Source: Chrysochromulina tobinii
Lineage: Eukaryota; Haptophyta; Prymnesiales; Chrysochromulinaceae
Direction: 5' to 3'
DNA length: 49,115 bases
Assembly (NCBI GenBank): GCA_001275005.1
Contig: JWZX01003214.1
Span: 1 to 49,115 of the forward strand
Shown here piece after piece: positions 25,571-34,600 of the stretch. The notes under the pieces are model-generated. The model was not told where the DNA came from and made no database searches. It saw nothing but the letters and a program-made list of their open reading frames with translations. The first letter of the stretch is position 1. Each line of letters opens with the position of its first letter. A program made the position numbers and the translations under genes.

Positions 25571-28517
25571 ATGCCGGCCGAGGTGACCGCGCCCAGCCTG
25601 CTGCGCCAGCTGGGCCAGTTGGCTGCTCCGACGGCCAGCTCGCCTTCGAATAAGGGCTCCAAGCTCAAGCGTCAGCGCGTGGGCGATGGTGGCGCCGCCG
25701 GCTTCCTGCGCGAGCTCGGCCAGCTCATCACCAAGATCTCCGCGACGGGCGTGACGGTCGAGGAGCTCGCACCGCCGCTACGCCTCGTCGTCGCGCTTGC
25801 GACGCTCTCCAACGTGTCCAGCTGGTGGCCGGCCTCCTCGGCGCAGACCTTTGAGGGGCCCCTTGACGCGGCGCGCCGGCTGCTCTCGGCGCTGCTGCCC
25901 GTCACGGGCCCGCTCGACTTCTTCGACCACACGGCGGTGCTGCTCGGCGCGTTCGGTCAGCTCGGCGCGTTCCGCGCCGAGGCGATGCACTGGCTCGTGC
26001 TCGCGCATGAGGCCCTAGGCTGCTGGTACGCCCTTCATCCCGGCCGAACGGCCCTGCTCTACCACCTGCGCGACCCGCAGCTGACGGCGGACGCGGGGTT
26101 CGCACTCTTTCGGATCGGGAGCTGCTGTGCCGCGCGGCGCGGAGGGGCGGGCGGCGCGTGGCTCGAGCGCCACCATCTCAAGATGGTGTACGCCGTGCTG
26201 CGCGAGCGAGAGAGGACCCAACTGCCGCCGCTTTGGGTGCTTCGAGCCATCTTGACCCATCAACTCCCGAAGCTCACGGACCCGAATGACGCGCGGCTCA
26301 CCGGTGTGTTCAGCATGTCGCCGTACCACGAGCTCGCGTGCGTTGATTACGTAGCCGCCGACGAGCTCACCGCACTCATCGCGTGCATGCGTAACGACAC
26401 GTTTACGACCGCTGCTGACCGTCAGTGGCGCGAGCGGCGCGAAGCAGCTGCCTATCTCCGAGGCACGGGCGGCACGCACGCGCACGCGGCGCTCGCGGCG
26501 CAAAAGCAGCAGGCGGCCGCCGCCCTCGCGCGTGCGTCCGACACCGGTGCCGCTGACGGCAACGCGAACGGCAACGGCCTTGCCGGAAGCGCCGTCCCGG
26601 GCGTCTTCGGCCCGCTGGTGTGTGAGCGATTTCTTTCAGAGCGCTTATCCTCCCTCGAAGCGGCGCTATGGTGCGCCGAGTGCCGCTGAGTGCCGCTGAG
26701 TGCCGCTGATCGCCGCTGAGTGCCGCTGAGTGCCGCCGAGTGCCGCCGAGTGCCGCTGAGTGCCGCTGAGTGCCACGGATCGCCGCTGAGTGCCACGGAT
26801 TGCATCCCTCATCAGGCTGCAGCAATGTGCGGTGGTGCTGCAGCTGGCGTCGCCGATGGAGGTGTGCGCGCGACCCGAGCTGCGACTCTCCGCGCGCCTC
26901 CTCTGGCATAGCCCCGCCGCCAAGGTGCTCCAGGACCGGGCGGACGCCGCCTTCGAGGCTGGCATGTCCGTGGGCGCCTCCGACGCCGATCGACGGTTGG
27001 CCCTCGTGCAAGCGGCACGGCTCGCCCGAGCTGTGAATGCCACCGGCGGCGCGGCGCAGCGATGGCTGGCGGAGGGGTGCCTCCACGTGGATAGTTCGTG
27101 CTGGCGCGCCGTGCTGCTGCTCGTGGCCCACCTACCGTTGCTCGAGTGGGGGCAGGTGAAACCCGCCCTCGACGGCGCGTCACGCTTCGCCCAAGAGCTG
27201 CATGCAATCGCGCCTCGCGGCGAGGACCAGCAGATCAGCTGCATGCTCTTCGTCGTCCTCGGCGAGCTGCTCGAGCATTGGCTCACGACGTTGCGTGTGC
27301 GGGGCACCATCCAGCCCGGCCGGTGCGTCCCAATCTCCGAGGGAGATTTGCTATGGAGCTCGGGCTCGGAGCTCGAGACGTTACGCACGCTGGTCGCGTG
27401 GGTGGATCTGCAGGCCCAGCTCGCACTGCAGGCCGCCCCTCGCTCGACCGCCCTTCACCTCGCCGTGATGGGCTTCTTCGCCAAGGTGGGCAGGCTGCAC
27501 ACACACTGCTCCGTCCCCTTTATGGTCGTGCCCTCCTACCCCGTCGCCCAGCGCTGCTTGCTCCACTCGTGCCCACTCGTCGTCTCGCGCCTCTGCGGCT
27601 TGCTTGCGGACTACCGCAAGGAGATCGAGGGGCTCAAGGCCACCTACGCCTCCTCTCCGCTGCCTCGGAACGCCCGAGCGGGGGCGAATGGTCTACAGGT
27701 GTGAATGACCTGTGAATGATTGTGAATGACTGTGTGAATTGCTGCTGGCTGGGGTCTGATTGCCACGGAGTGCGTCTGATGGCCTCGCGCGTGTGCGCGT
27801 GAATCGAGCACCACAGGACATCCCGCGCTTCAACTCGTTCGTGCTCGATGCATGCAATGCCCTGTGGCGCAATCGAGCCTTCGTCGAGTGCCCGAGCGAC
27901 GCGGCGCCCAACACGGCGGCGCAGGTCGACGAGCAGCTCAGCTGCCTGCGCCTGCCCAAGACGACGCTCACGCAGCTGCATGCGGCTCTGGAAGCCGTAC
28001 TCGTCCCTCAGGTGAGTCTCGTCAATTGCCTGTGAGACCTCTGAGTACCACTGATACTGAGTGCGACCGATGGCCACAGATGGCCACTGAGTGCCTCTGA
28101 TGGCCACTGATGGCCACTGAATGCCTCTGATGGCCACTGATGACCGTACTCTTCCCACAGGAGGGCGAGGCGCCGTCCGACGATCAGGTCTCATGGGGCC
28201 ATGGAGGGCGCACCACGTTCGAGTTGCGCCGCACCCTCTCCATCACACACGGCGCCGCGTGGCAGGGGCACGTTCGCACCTTTTTAAACTCCGGGGCCGT
28301 CGCCGCCCATGTAGACGATCGTGCGGCCGCCAACGGCTCGCCCACTTCTGTACCGAAGCGCCCCACCGTACACGCCCTCGAGAACCCGAATCTGAAGGCG
28401 CAATACCTCGATGAGCTCCGGCGTGAGGGGTATGTGGGGCTGTACGACTTTCTGCATGCATTCATCTCGTCGCTCGCGCGCCGGCAGCAGCGGCAGGGGA
28501 TGCAGCAGGCGGCCTGA
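25571..28517 (+). CDS. Probable CENP-I/Mis6-like kinetochore protein
   Basis: Large alpha-helical protein. Exons 25571-26670, 26816-27698, 27817-28011 and 28161-28517 join in phase to about 844 aa, a size fitting CENP-I (human about 750 aa). The assignment rests on two regions: IPRFNSFVLDACNALWRNRAF in exon 3, and a C-terminal pattern of a SITHG-like segment followed by YLDELRREGYVGLYDFLHAF. Both resemble the conserved C-terminal part of the Mis6/CENP-I family as I remember it. The N-terminal two thirds are helical, with no motif I can name. If correct, it belongs to the inner-kinetochore CCAN at centromeres. The start is uncertain: the frame is open upstream through the 288-bp gap to the divergent kinase gene, and an earlier exon is possible. 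HEAT-like scaffold proteins are the alternative. Confidence 0.6.
26671..26815 (+). mobile_element. Introner-like intron 1 of CENP-I-like gene
   Basis: The 145-bp intron is an array of about 12 TGAGTGCCGC units (with CGGATCGCCG variants) and ends GCATCCCTCATCAG. No clear flanking duplication remains. The join TG|G restores AALW-LQQCAVVL. Confidence 0.75.
27699..27816 (+). mobile_element. Introner-like intron 2 of CENP-I-like gene
   Basis: The 118-bp intron opens GTGTGAATGACCTGTGAATG and contains TGTGAATGAC and GATTGCC-type units. The upstream exon end (GCGAATGGTCTACAG) and the intron end (GTGAATCGAGCACCACAG) share only a loose pattern. Splicing gives ANGLQ-DIPRFNSF. Confidence 0.75.
28012..28160 (+). 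mobile_element. Introner-like intron 3 of CENP-I-like gene with 17-nt duplication
   Basis: The 149-bp intron starts GTGAGTCTCGTCAATTGCCT, one base different from the MFSD5 and CDC50 introns, and continues in GATGGCCACT units. It ends CCGTACTCTTCCCACAG (28144-28160), a copy with two differences of the exon end CCGTACTCGTCCCTCAG (27995-28011). Confidence 0.88.
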
Positions 28518-28994
28518 CCGGACAATGGCCGCCGAAGGGCTGCCTGCATGACCTCGGTAGCAGGCGGCGCGGCGGTCGTAGGGGAGGGAGCTGCGCCGCG
28601 CTCTTGCGGTCTCGGCAAGGGGCGATCGGGGCTGGCAAGATACATGGACGCGACGAGAAGACGTGATCTCCGTCGTGTACGCGTGTCTGGACCCGTCTCT
28701 CTGTCGGTGGCGCTAGTCGCAGTTAAGTCGCGTCCCCGGTTGTTACGCGCGATATCAGAGTGTTTTCGAACAAGACACCGGGCGACCCGGGTGTAGGTCT
28801 GTAGGAGCACTGTTTCGGGATAGAATAAAAATACGCAGATCGATCACGCCATTATTTTGCAGTTGAGTTCGCAGAGTTGGGGGCGCCGAGAAGCGCCGTG
28901 AGCCCCGTGACCGTGTACCCGGGTCCGTGATTCTCGGAGCGATACGGAGTGACGCCGCCCAGACGAGGCCGAGCGCGGAGCGATCCCCCCACGA
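28518..28994. other. Convergent intergenic region
   Basis: It lies between the CENP-I-like stop and the NIPSNAP stop. AGAATAAAAATACG at about 28821-28834 is the only AT-rich stretch and may mark a transcript end. No gene was recognised. Confidence 0.5.
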
Positions 28995-29855
28995 TCAGCG
29001 CCACGGGCTCGAGGGCAAGGGGCGCATCATCGCCGTCTCGAACGTGTGCGCAAGTGCGGCGATCTCTTCAACGGCAGCGCGCCACTTGCTCGCCTTGCGC
29101 GATGCCTGACGCGACGCAAGGGACGCCTCGAGAGTACGATGGCGCCAAATCTCGATGACGACGTTGAGGGAGCCGCAGTCGGAGTAGAGAAGCGTGCAAA
29201 GCTCGGAGGCGCCCGAGTCGTCCGCAGCAAGCTTGTCTTGCAGCCCCGTGCCGTAGAGCTCGAGGAATTTGGGCACTGTGGAGTACCCAAGCTGCAGCTG
29301 ATACTTGCGCATCTCGAAGGCCACTGGCTGCCGGCCCATGGCCGGCTCGTGGCTGGCCAACGTCCAAGGCTCCTGGTGCGAGGGAGGCAAGTACGCGAGC
29401 GCCCCGGGCAAGCCCGCCGCCTCCAAGCACGCGGTCGCTTCGTTCATGATCATGCTGGTCGAGTCCGACAGCGCATCTCGCAGTGCGGGCAGTGGCAACG
29501 TCATGTTCGAAATCATCTCAGTGTTGCTGACAGTGGTGCCGTACAAATCGGCTTCGTCGGCCGCTAACATCTGCGCCTTGTCACGCTCGTCAAAGCTCTC
29601 CCAGTGGTACAGGTGGCTGACCACCGAGGTGGAGCCACCAATCTCTGTCTTCCACATCCCAAGGAGGCCGGGCGAGGCCCGTTTCCGAGAGTCTGCTGTG
29701 CGCTCGATTTCGTCGAGGTACGAGTGCATCTTCCCGGGTAGCACGTGGTCAGCTCGTAGCTCAAAGAAACCCTTTTTGCGCCCGGTGGAGAGTGCACGGG
29801 AGGCAGTCAGGAGCCTGCAAGAGCGCCTTGCGACACGGAAAAGGATCTCCGCCAT
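28995..29855 (-). CDS. NIPSNAP-family mitochondrial protein
   Basis: 286 aa from the ATG at 29855, single exon. The N-terminus MAEILFRVARRSCRLLTASRALSTG is arginine-rich and non-acidic, as expected for a mitochondrial presequence. Two alpha/beta-barrel (dimeric ferredoxin-like) domains follow. The first opens FFELRADHVLPGKMHSYLDE and includes VSHLYHWESFDERDKAQ. The second opens AFEMRKYQLQLGYSTVPKFL and includes VIEIWRHRTLEASLASRQA. These patterns (E-x-R-x-Y/Y-L start, H-x-W or I-W-R later) are those of NIPSNAP proteins, which are matrix proteins linked to mitochondrial stress and vesicle traffic in animals; the biochemical role is not settled. It shares a 108-bp divergent promoter region with the oxygenase gene at 29964. 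Confidence 0.88.
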   Translation of the reverse strand: MAEILFRVARRSCRLLTASRALSTGRKKGFFELRADHVLPGKMHSYLDEIERTADSRKRASPGLLGMWKTEIGGSTSVVSHLYHWESFDERDKAQMLAADEADLYGTTVSNTEMISNMTLPLPALRDALSDSTSMIMNEATACLEAAGLPGALAYLPPSHQEPWTLASHEPAMGRQPVAFEMRKYQLQLGYSTVPKFLELYGTGLQDKLAADDSGASELCTLLYSDCGSLNVVIEIWRHRTLEASLASRQASRKASKWRAAVEEIAALAHTFETAMMRPLPSSPWR

Positions 29856-29963
29856 TCTCGAGTGAAAATTGGCGTGAAGTCCCCAGCGAGAGGGTGGAAT
29901 TGTGTGAAGTACATGAATATAAATTTTCGCGCCATCGTGAACGCTTTGGCGTCACTTCACACG
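29856..29963. promoter_or_regulatory. Compact divergent promoter region
   Basis: Only 108 bp separate the NIPSNAP and oxygenase start codons. It contains GAATATAAATTTTC (about 29914-29927), an AT-rich stretch in an otherwise GC-rich region that could be a TATA-like box. Bidirectional activity is inferred from spacing. Confidence 0.45.
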
Positions 29964-31280
29964 ATGGACTTCGTCCGCAACTCCGCGGCGCCACATCTGC
30001 AATCGTCACACCGCTGCCGCTGCCGCTGCGAGGCTCGTGGTCCACGGAGGCTCTTGCGCCTCTCACGCTTCGACGTGACGCTCAACGCCGCCGACCAGGA
30101 GGCCCTGTTCCATGCGCTCTGCCGCGACGGCGCCGTGCTGGTGCGTCCCCTCGACTCCGCCCGTCTGGCCGACACTATCTCCGCGTGCTTTCGAGCCTGC
30201 GGCGGCTTCTTCGCGCGGCCGTTTGAAGAGAAGACTCGGCACTATGCCGGCGCTCACGTCGGCCAAGCTCATGGCTACATGGACTACCTCGCCGATGCGG
30301 AGGGCTCCGAGTGCTTCGAGGCGAAGCTGCACTACGACTCGCGCTTCGAGTGGCCCAGCAAGCCCACAGGCCTGCGGGTCGCCATCGAGGCGGCGGCCGA
30401 CGTGCAGCGGCGCACAGGCCTGTGGCTGCTGGACGCGGTCATGCTGGCTCTGGGGTTTGACCAAGCCCACGTCGACGGCCTTGTGGACTCGCGTCGTGCA
30501 GGCGACGATGACGAGAGGCCCGCCTATGCCGCCGGCAAGGCGCGGTCTGGCATGGTGCACGCTAGCGGTGAGGCGCGAGCTGCCAGCGAGTCGCCCGAGG
30601 GCATCGCGCTCCGCTCGGCGTCGCATTCGGCGTTACGAGTGTGGCAGTACACCCACGGTCAGCCAAGCGGCTGGCATTGCGACAACACTTTGCTCACCCT
30701 CGCGCCCCGCGGCTCGTCAGTCGGGCTGGAGGTGCGCTCACCTCTCGACGGGCGCTCCTTCTCTCCCGAGTCGAGCATGAGCGCGGATGAGCTGCTCGTC
30801 TTTGCGGGCGACTCGCTCTCGTACTTGTCGTCCGGACGCGTGCCGGCGCTGATGCATCGGGTGGTGCCGCCGCCGCCGCCGCCCATCTCTTCCGCCCACT
30901 CGACCACCCACGCAGATCCACCGCGCCTCTCGTGCCCCTTTTTTCTGCGCGCGAGGCGCAGCGCCACGCTCGAGCCGCGCCGTGTTGAGCTCGTGCCGCG
31001 CCGTGTTGAGCTCGAGCCGCGCCGTGTTGAGCTCGAGCCGCGCCGTGTTGAGCTCGAGCCGCGGAGCGGGGGCCTACCGCCACTGCTCGTCGCGGCGCTC
31101 GAGCACAATGCCGACAACTTGCGCTCGCGCTGGCCGTGGAAGTGCCGCGGGCCGCTCGCCGAGTACTACTCGCAAGGCGTGCAGTGGCACGCGGCGAGCC
31201 GTGTTGAAGGACATGAGAGCCAAAGTACCGTGCTGGGGCCTGAAAACGCAACGCCTCATGCTCAAGATCCGCCCCGTTGA
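29964..31280 (+). CDS. 2-oxoglutarate/Fe(II)-dependent oxygenase, IPNS-like
   Basis: Predicted non-haem iron oxygenase, 438 aa from the ATG at 29964. The N-terminal DIOX_N-like part includes ALFHALCRDGAVLVRPLD and FFARPFEEKTRHYAG. The double-stranded helix core shows the iron-binding HxD in GWHCDNTLLTLAP, the distal histidine in PALMHRVV, and the RxS 2-oxoglutarate-binding pair in PPRLSCPFFLR. Order and spacing match the isopenicillin-N-synthase/plant DIOX class; the substrate is unknown. Directly after the catalytic core an in-frame 21-bp repeat encodes four to five RRVELEP units, with no counterpart in the family. The upstream frame is open to 29862 with another ATG at 29911, so the start is not certain. 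Confidence 0.85.
   Translation: MDFVRNSAAPHLQSSHRCRCRCEARGPRRLLRLSRFDVTLNAADQEALFHALCRDGAVLVRPLDSARLADTISACFRACGGFFARPFEEKTRHYAGAHVGQAHGYMDYLADAEGSECFEAKLHYDSRFEWPSKPTGLRVAIEAAADVQRRTGLWLLDAVMLALGFDQAHVDGLVDSRRAGDDDERPAYAAGKARSGMVHASGEARAASESPEGIALRSASHSALRVWQYTHGQPSGWHCDNTLLTLAPRGSSVGLEVRSPLDGRSFSPESSMSADELLVFAGDSLSYLSSGRVPALMHRVVPPPPPPISSAHSTTHADPPRLSCPFFLRARRSATLEPRRVELVPRRVELEPRRVELEPRRVELEPRSGGLPPLLVAALEHNADNLRSRWPWKCRGPLAEYYSQGVQWHAASRVEGHESQSTVLGPENATPHAQDPPR
30968..31063 (+). repeat. 21-bp in-frame coding repeat (RRVELEP)
   Basis: About four and a half copies of a 21-bp unit (core CCGCGCCGTGTTGAGCTCGA), nearly identical to each other. The first full unit has GTG in place of GAG. The length is a multiple of three, so copy number can vary without breaking the oxygenase frame. 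Confidence 0.92.
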
Positions 31281-31697
31281 ACTGTTCCCATATGCGGGTG
31301 TGTACTCTTTCTCGTTTTCTCAAGGTAATTCTAGTGCAGAATAACGGTACGCTATAGCGTATACGGGCTATAGGTTTAGGTAGACGACTATGGTCTATGC
31401 GATGGCCGATGCACGCCTCTGTAACTGTGATGGGGAAGGAGTGACGCAGCGCAGCGTGACCCGTTCCCGTAGCGGCACGCCGCCCCGCTCGGCTGTGATG
31501 GCCTACGAATCCTACGGGAGCCCCACCGCACCAACGCCCTACTCGACGCCCTGCCACGTGCCAGGCCCACCAGCACACCAGCGATGGCCGATGCACATAT
31601 GAGACCAAAAAAGGTGCTCTCTCCAAGCACCCTTTAACTCCAAGCACCCTTTAACAGACGCAGCACGCGCACACACGCATCACAGATGCAACTGTTC
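31281..31697. other. Convergent intergenic region
   Basis: It lies between the oxygenase stop and the LRR gene stop. CTCCAAGCACCCTTTAA is present twice in tandem (about 31621-31653). No gene was recognised. Confidence 0.5.
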
Positions 31698-34600
31698 TCA
31701 CAGATGCAGATGAAACCCAGCCTTTCCTTGTACTGCGAAACGAATCGAGGCCTTCCCTTCCTCGCCCATATCATTTCCCGAGAGGTCGCACTTGATCAAT
31801 GTGCCTGTGAAGGCCACCATGGCGGCCACAGACTTTACTCCCACTGGACCGATGCTGTTTTGGCCCATGTTGAGCGACGCGAGCTTGGTCTCCTTGTTGC
31901 TCTGGATGGCCTCGCAGACTGCACGTACACCCTCATCCTTGAGGCGGTTAGAGGACAAATCCAGGGCCGTCAGCCCGCCATTAACTCCATTAACTCGCAG
32001 GGCGTCAGCGATTGCAGTGATGCCCTCTGCAGTGTAAGTGCCCTGGCCCCGATCGTCCACACCGCACAGCACGTTGTTGGAGAGGTTGATAGACTTCAGC
32101 GCGCCGTTAGCAGCAAGCACTGGAGCGAAAACGGCTGCACCTGCTGGGCCGAGCTTGTTGCCGCCCAGACTGCACGCACAAGGGTCCATGTATGATCAGT
32201 CGCAGCAGCCGCTGCTGCAAAGCCAGGTCGGATAGCAGGTATGCAGGGGAGTTCAAAATTTTGGCAAACTTACTTCATATTTGTCAGCGCGCCTGTGACG
32301 CTCGTGCGGAGCGCCTCTGCGATCAGCTGGACACCAGCAGGGCCGATGTTCTCTTCGGACGCGTCCAAGGACATGATCTTGCTGTCCTTGTTGCCGCAGA
32401 TGGCGGCAAAGATGGCGCCCCAGCCCTCGTCCCCGAGCTTGTTGCCCCCGAGGTCGACGGACGTCAATGCGCCATTGACGCGCAGAGCATAGGCAATCGC
32501 TGTGATGCCCTCTGCATTGTAAGTTCCAGAATGATTCTGATCGATGCCGCACAGCTGATTGTTTGAGAGGTCCAGCTGTGATACCATCCAAAACAAAGGC
32601 AAAGGTTAGAGGAACAGAAAAGGCACCTCTGGGGGGTCCGAAAGCGAGCACCTGTGTCAAGGTGCCTGTGACGGCTACCATAGCCGCCACAGCGTTTGCT
32701 CCAACTGGCCCGATGCTGTTGTTGTTGAAGTTGAGCCACGCGAGCTTGGTCTCCTTGTTACTCTGGATGGCCTTGCAGACTGCGCTTACGCCATCATCCT
32801 TGAGGTTGTTGTGCCAAAAATTCAGGCCCATCAGCCCGCCTGTGACAATGGCGTGTGAGAGGTCAGTCGCCAGCAGGATCGCATCGAGCAGCTTGAGGTT
32901 CTGGTTGGAGAAGTCAGCGGTGGTCTGGTCGCGCAGGATGCCGCAGAGTGAGATGCCCTTCTGCTTGGCTACCTCAGCGAGCAACTTGGCAGACTCCGCA
33001 TCAAGATTATTGTGCAAGAGGTTGGTCGCCGTCAGCGCGCCGTTGACGCCAAGCATCTTGGCCACATATTTTGCACCTGCTGACCCTCCGATGTTGCTGC
33101 CTTTGTTTCCGGACCAATCGCCACTGATGTCAAGCTCCTTGAGCGACTTGTTCTGTTCTAGTGCCTCGCAGATGGCTTTGGTGCCCTCCTCCCCGAACTC
33201 ATTTTTTGCCAGCGACAGCTTCGTCAGCGCGCCGTTGACGTCAAGCATCTTGGCCACATGTTTTGCACCTGCTGACCCTCCGATGTTGCTGCCTTTGTTT
33301 CCGAACCAATCGCCGCTGATGTCAAGCTCCTTGAGCGTCTTGTTCTGTTCTAGAGCCTCACAGAGTGCCTTCGTGCCCTCCTCCCCCAACTCGTTACCAG
33401 CAAGTGATGTTATGGTCAGCCCGCCTGTGACGGCTACCATAGCCACCATAGCCGCCACAGCGTTTGCTCCAACTGGACCGATGCCGTTGTAACTGAAGTG
33501 GAGCGACGTGAGCTTGGTCTCCTTGTTGCTCTGAATGGCCTCACAGACTGCGTTTACGCCCTCATCCTTGAGGCTGTTGGACGACAAATTCAGGGCCATC
33601 AGCCCGCTTGTGACGGCTACCATAGCCGCCACAGCTGTCGCTCCAATCGGGCTAATGTTGTTATCCCCAACGTTGAGCTTTGCGAGCTTGCTTTCCTTAT
33701 TGCCCTGCACTGCGTTACAGATCGCCGTGATGCCCTCGTCCTTGATTGAGTTGCTCCATATATAGAGATCCGTCAACGCGCCTGTGACAATGGCCTGTGA
33801 CAGGTCGGACCCCAGCAGGATTGCATCGGGCGGCTCAAGTCCCTTGTAGAGGAAGTTAGCGGTGGTCTGGTCGCGCTGGATGCCGCAGAGCGAGATACCC
33901 TTCTGCTTGGCGACCTCAGCGAGCATCTTGGCGGACTTCACATCAAGCTGATTGCCCAGGAGGTTGGTCACCGTCAGCGAGCCTGTGACAACGGCCTGCG
34001 ACAGGTCCGACGCCAGAAGGATCGCATCGGGAGGCTTGAGTTTCTGGTTGGAGAAGTCAGCGGTGGTCTGGTCGCGCAGGATGCCGCAGAGCGAGATGCC
34101 CTTTTGCTTGGCGACCTGAACGAGCATCTTGGCGGACTCCGCATCGAGCTCATTGCGTAGGAGGTTGGCCACCGTCAGCGAGCCTGTGACGCTCGTGTGG
34201 AGCGCCTCAGCGATCAGCTTCACACCAGCAGGGCCGATGTTCTCAGAGCACGCGTCCATAGACATGATCTTGCTGTCCTTGTTGCCGCAAATGGCGGCAA
34301 AGATGGCGCCCCATCCCTCGTCTCCGAGCTTCTTGCCCCCGAGCTTGACGGACGTCAATGCGCCTGTGACAACGGCCTGTGACAGATCGGACCCCAGCAG
34401 GATTGCATCGGGCGGCTCAAGTTCCTTGTAGAGGAAGTTAGCGGTGGTCTGATCGCGCTGGATGCCACAGAGCGAGATATCCTTCTGCTTGGCGACCTCA
34501 GCGAGCATCTTGGCGGACTCCGCATCAAGCTGATTGCCCAGAAGGTTTGTCACCGTCAGCCCACCATTAACGCGCAGGGCGTTGGTGATTGCAGTGATGC

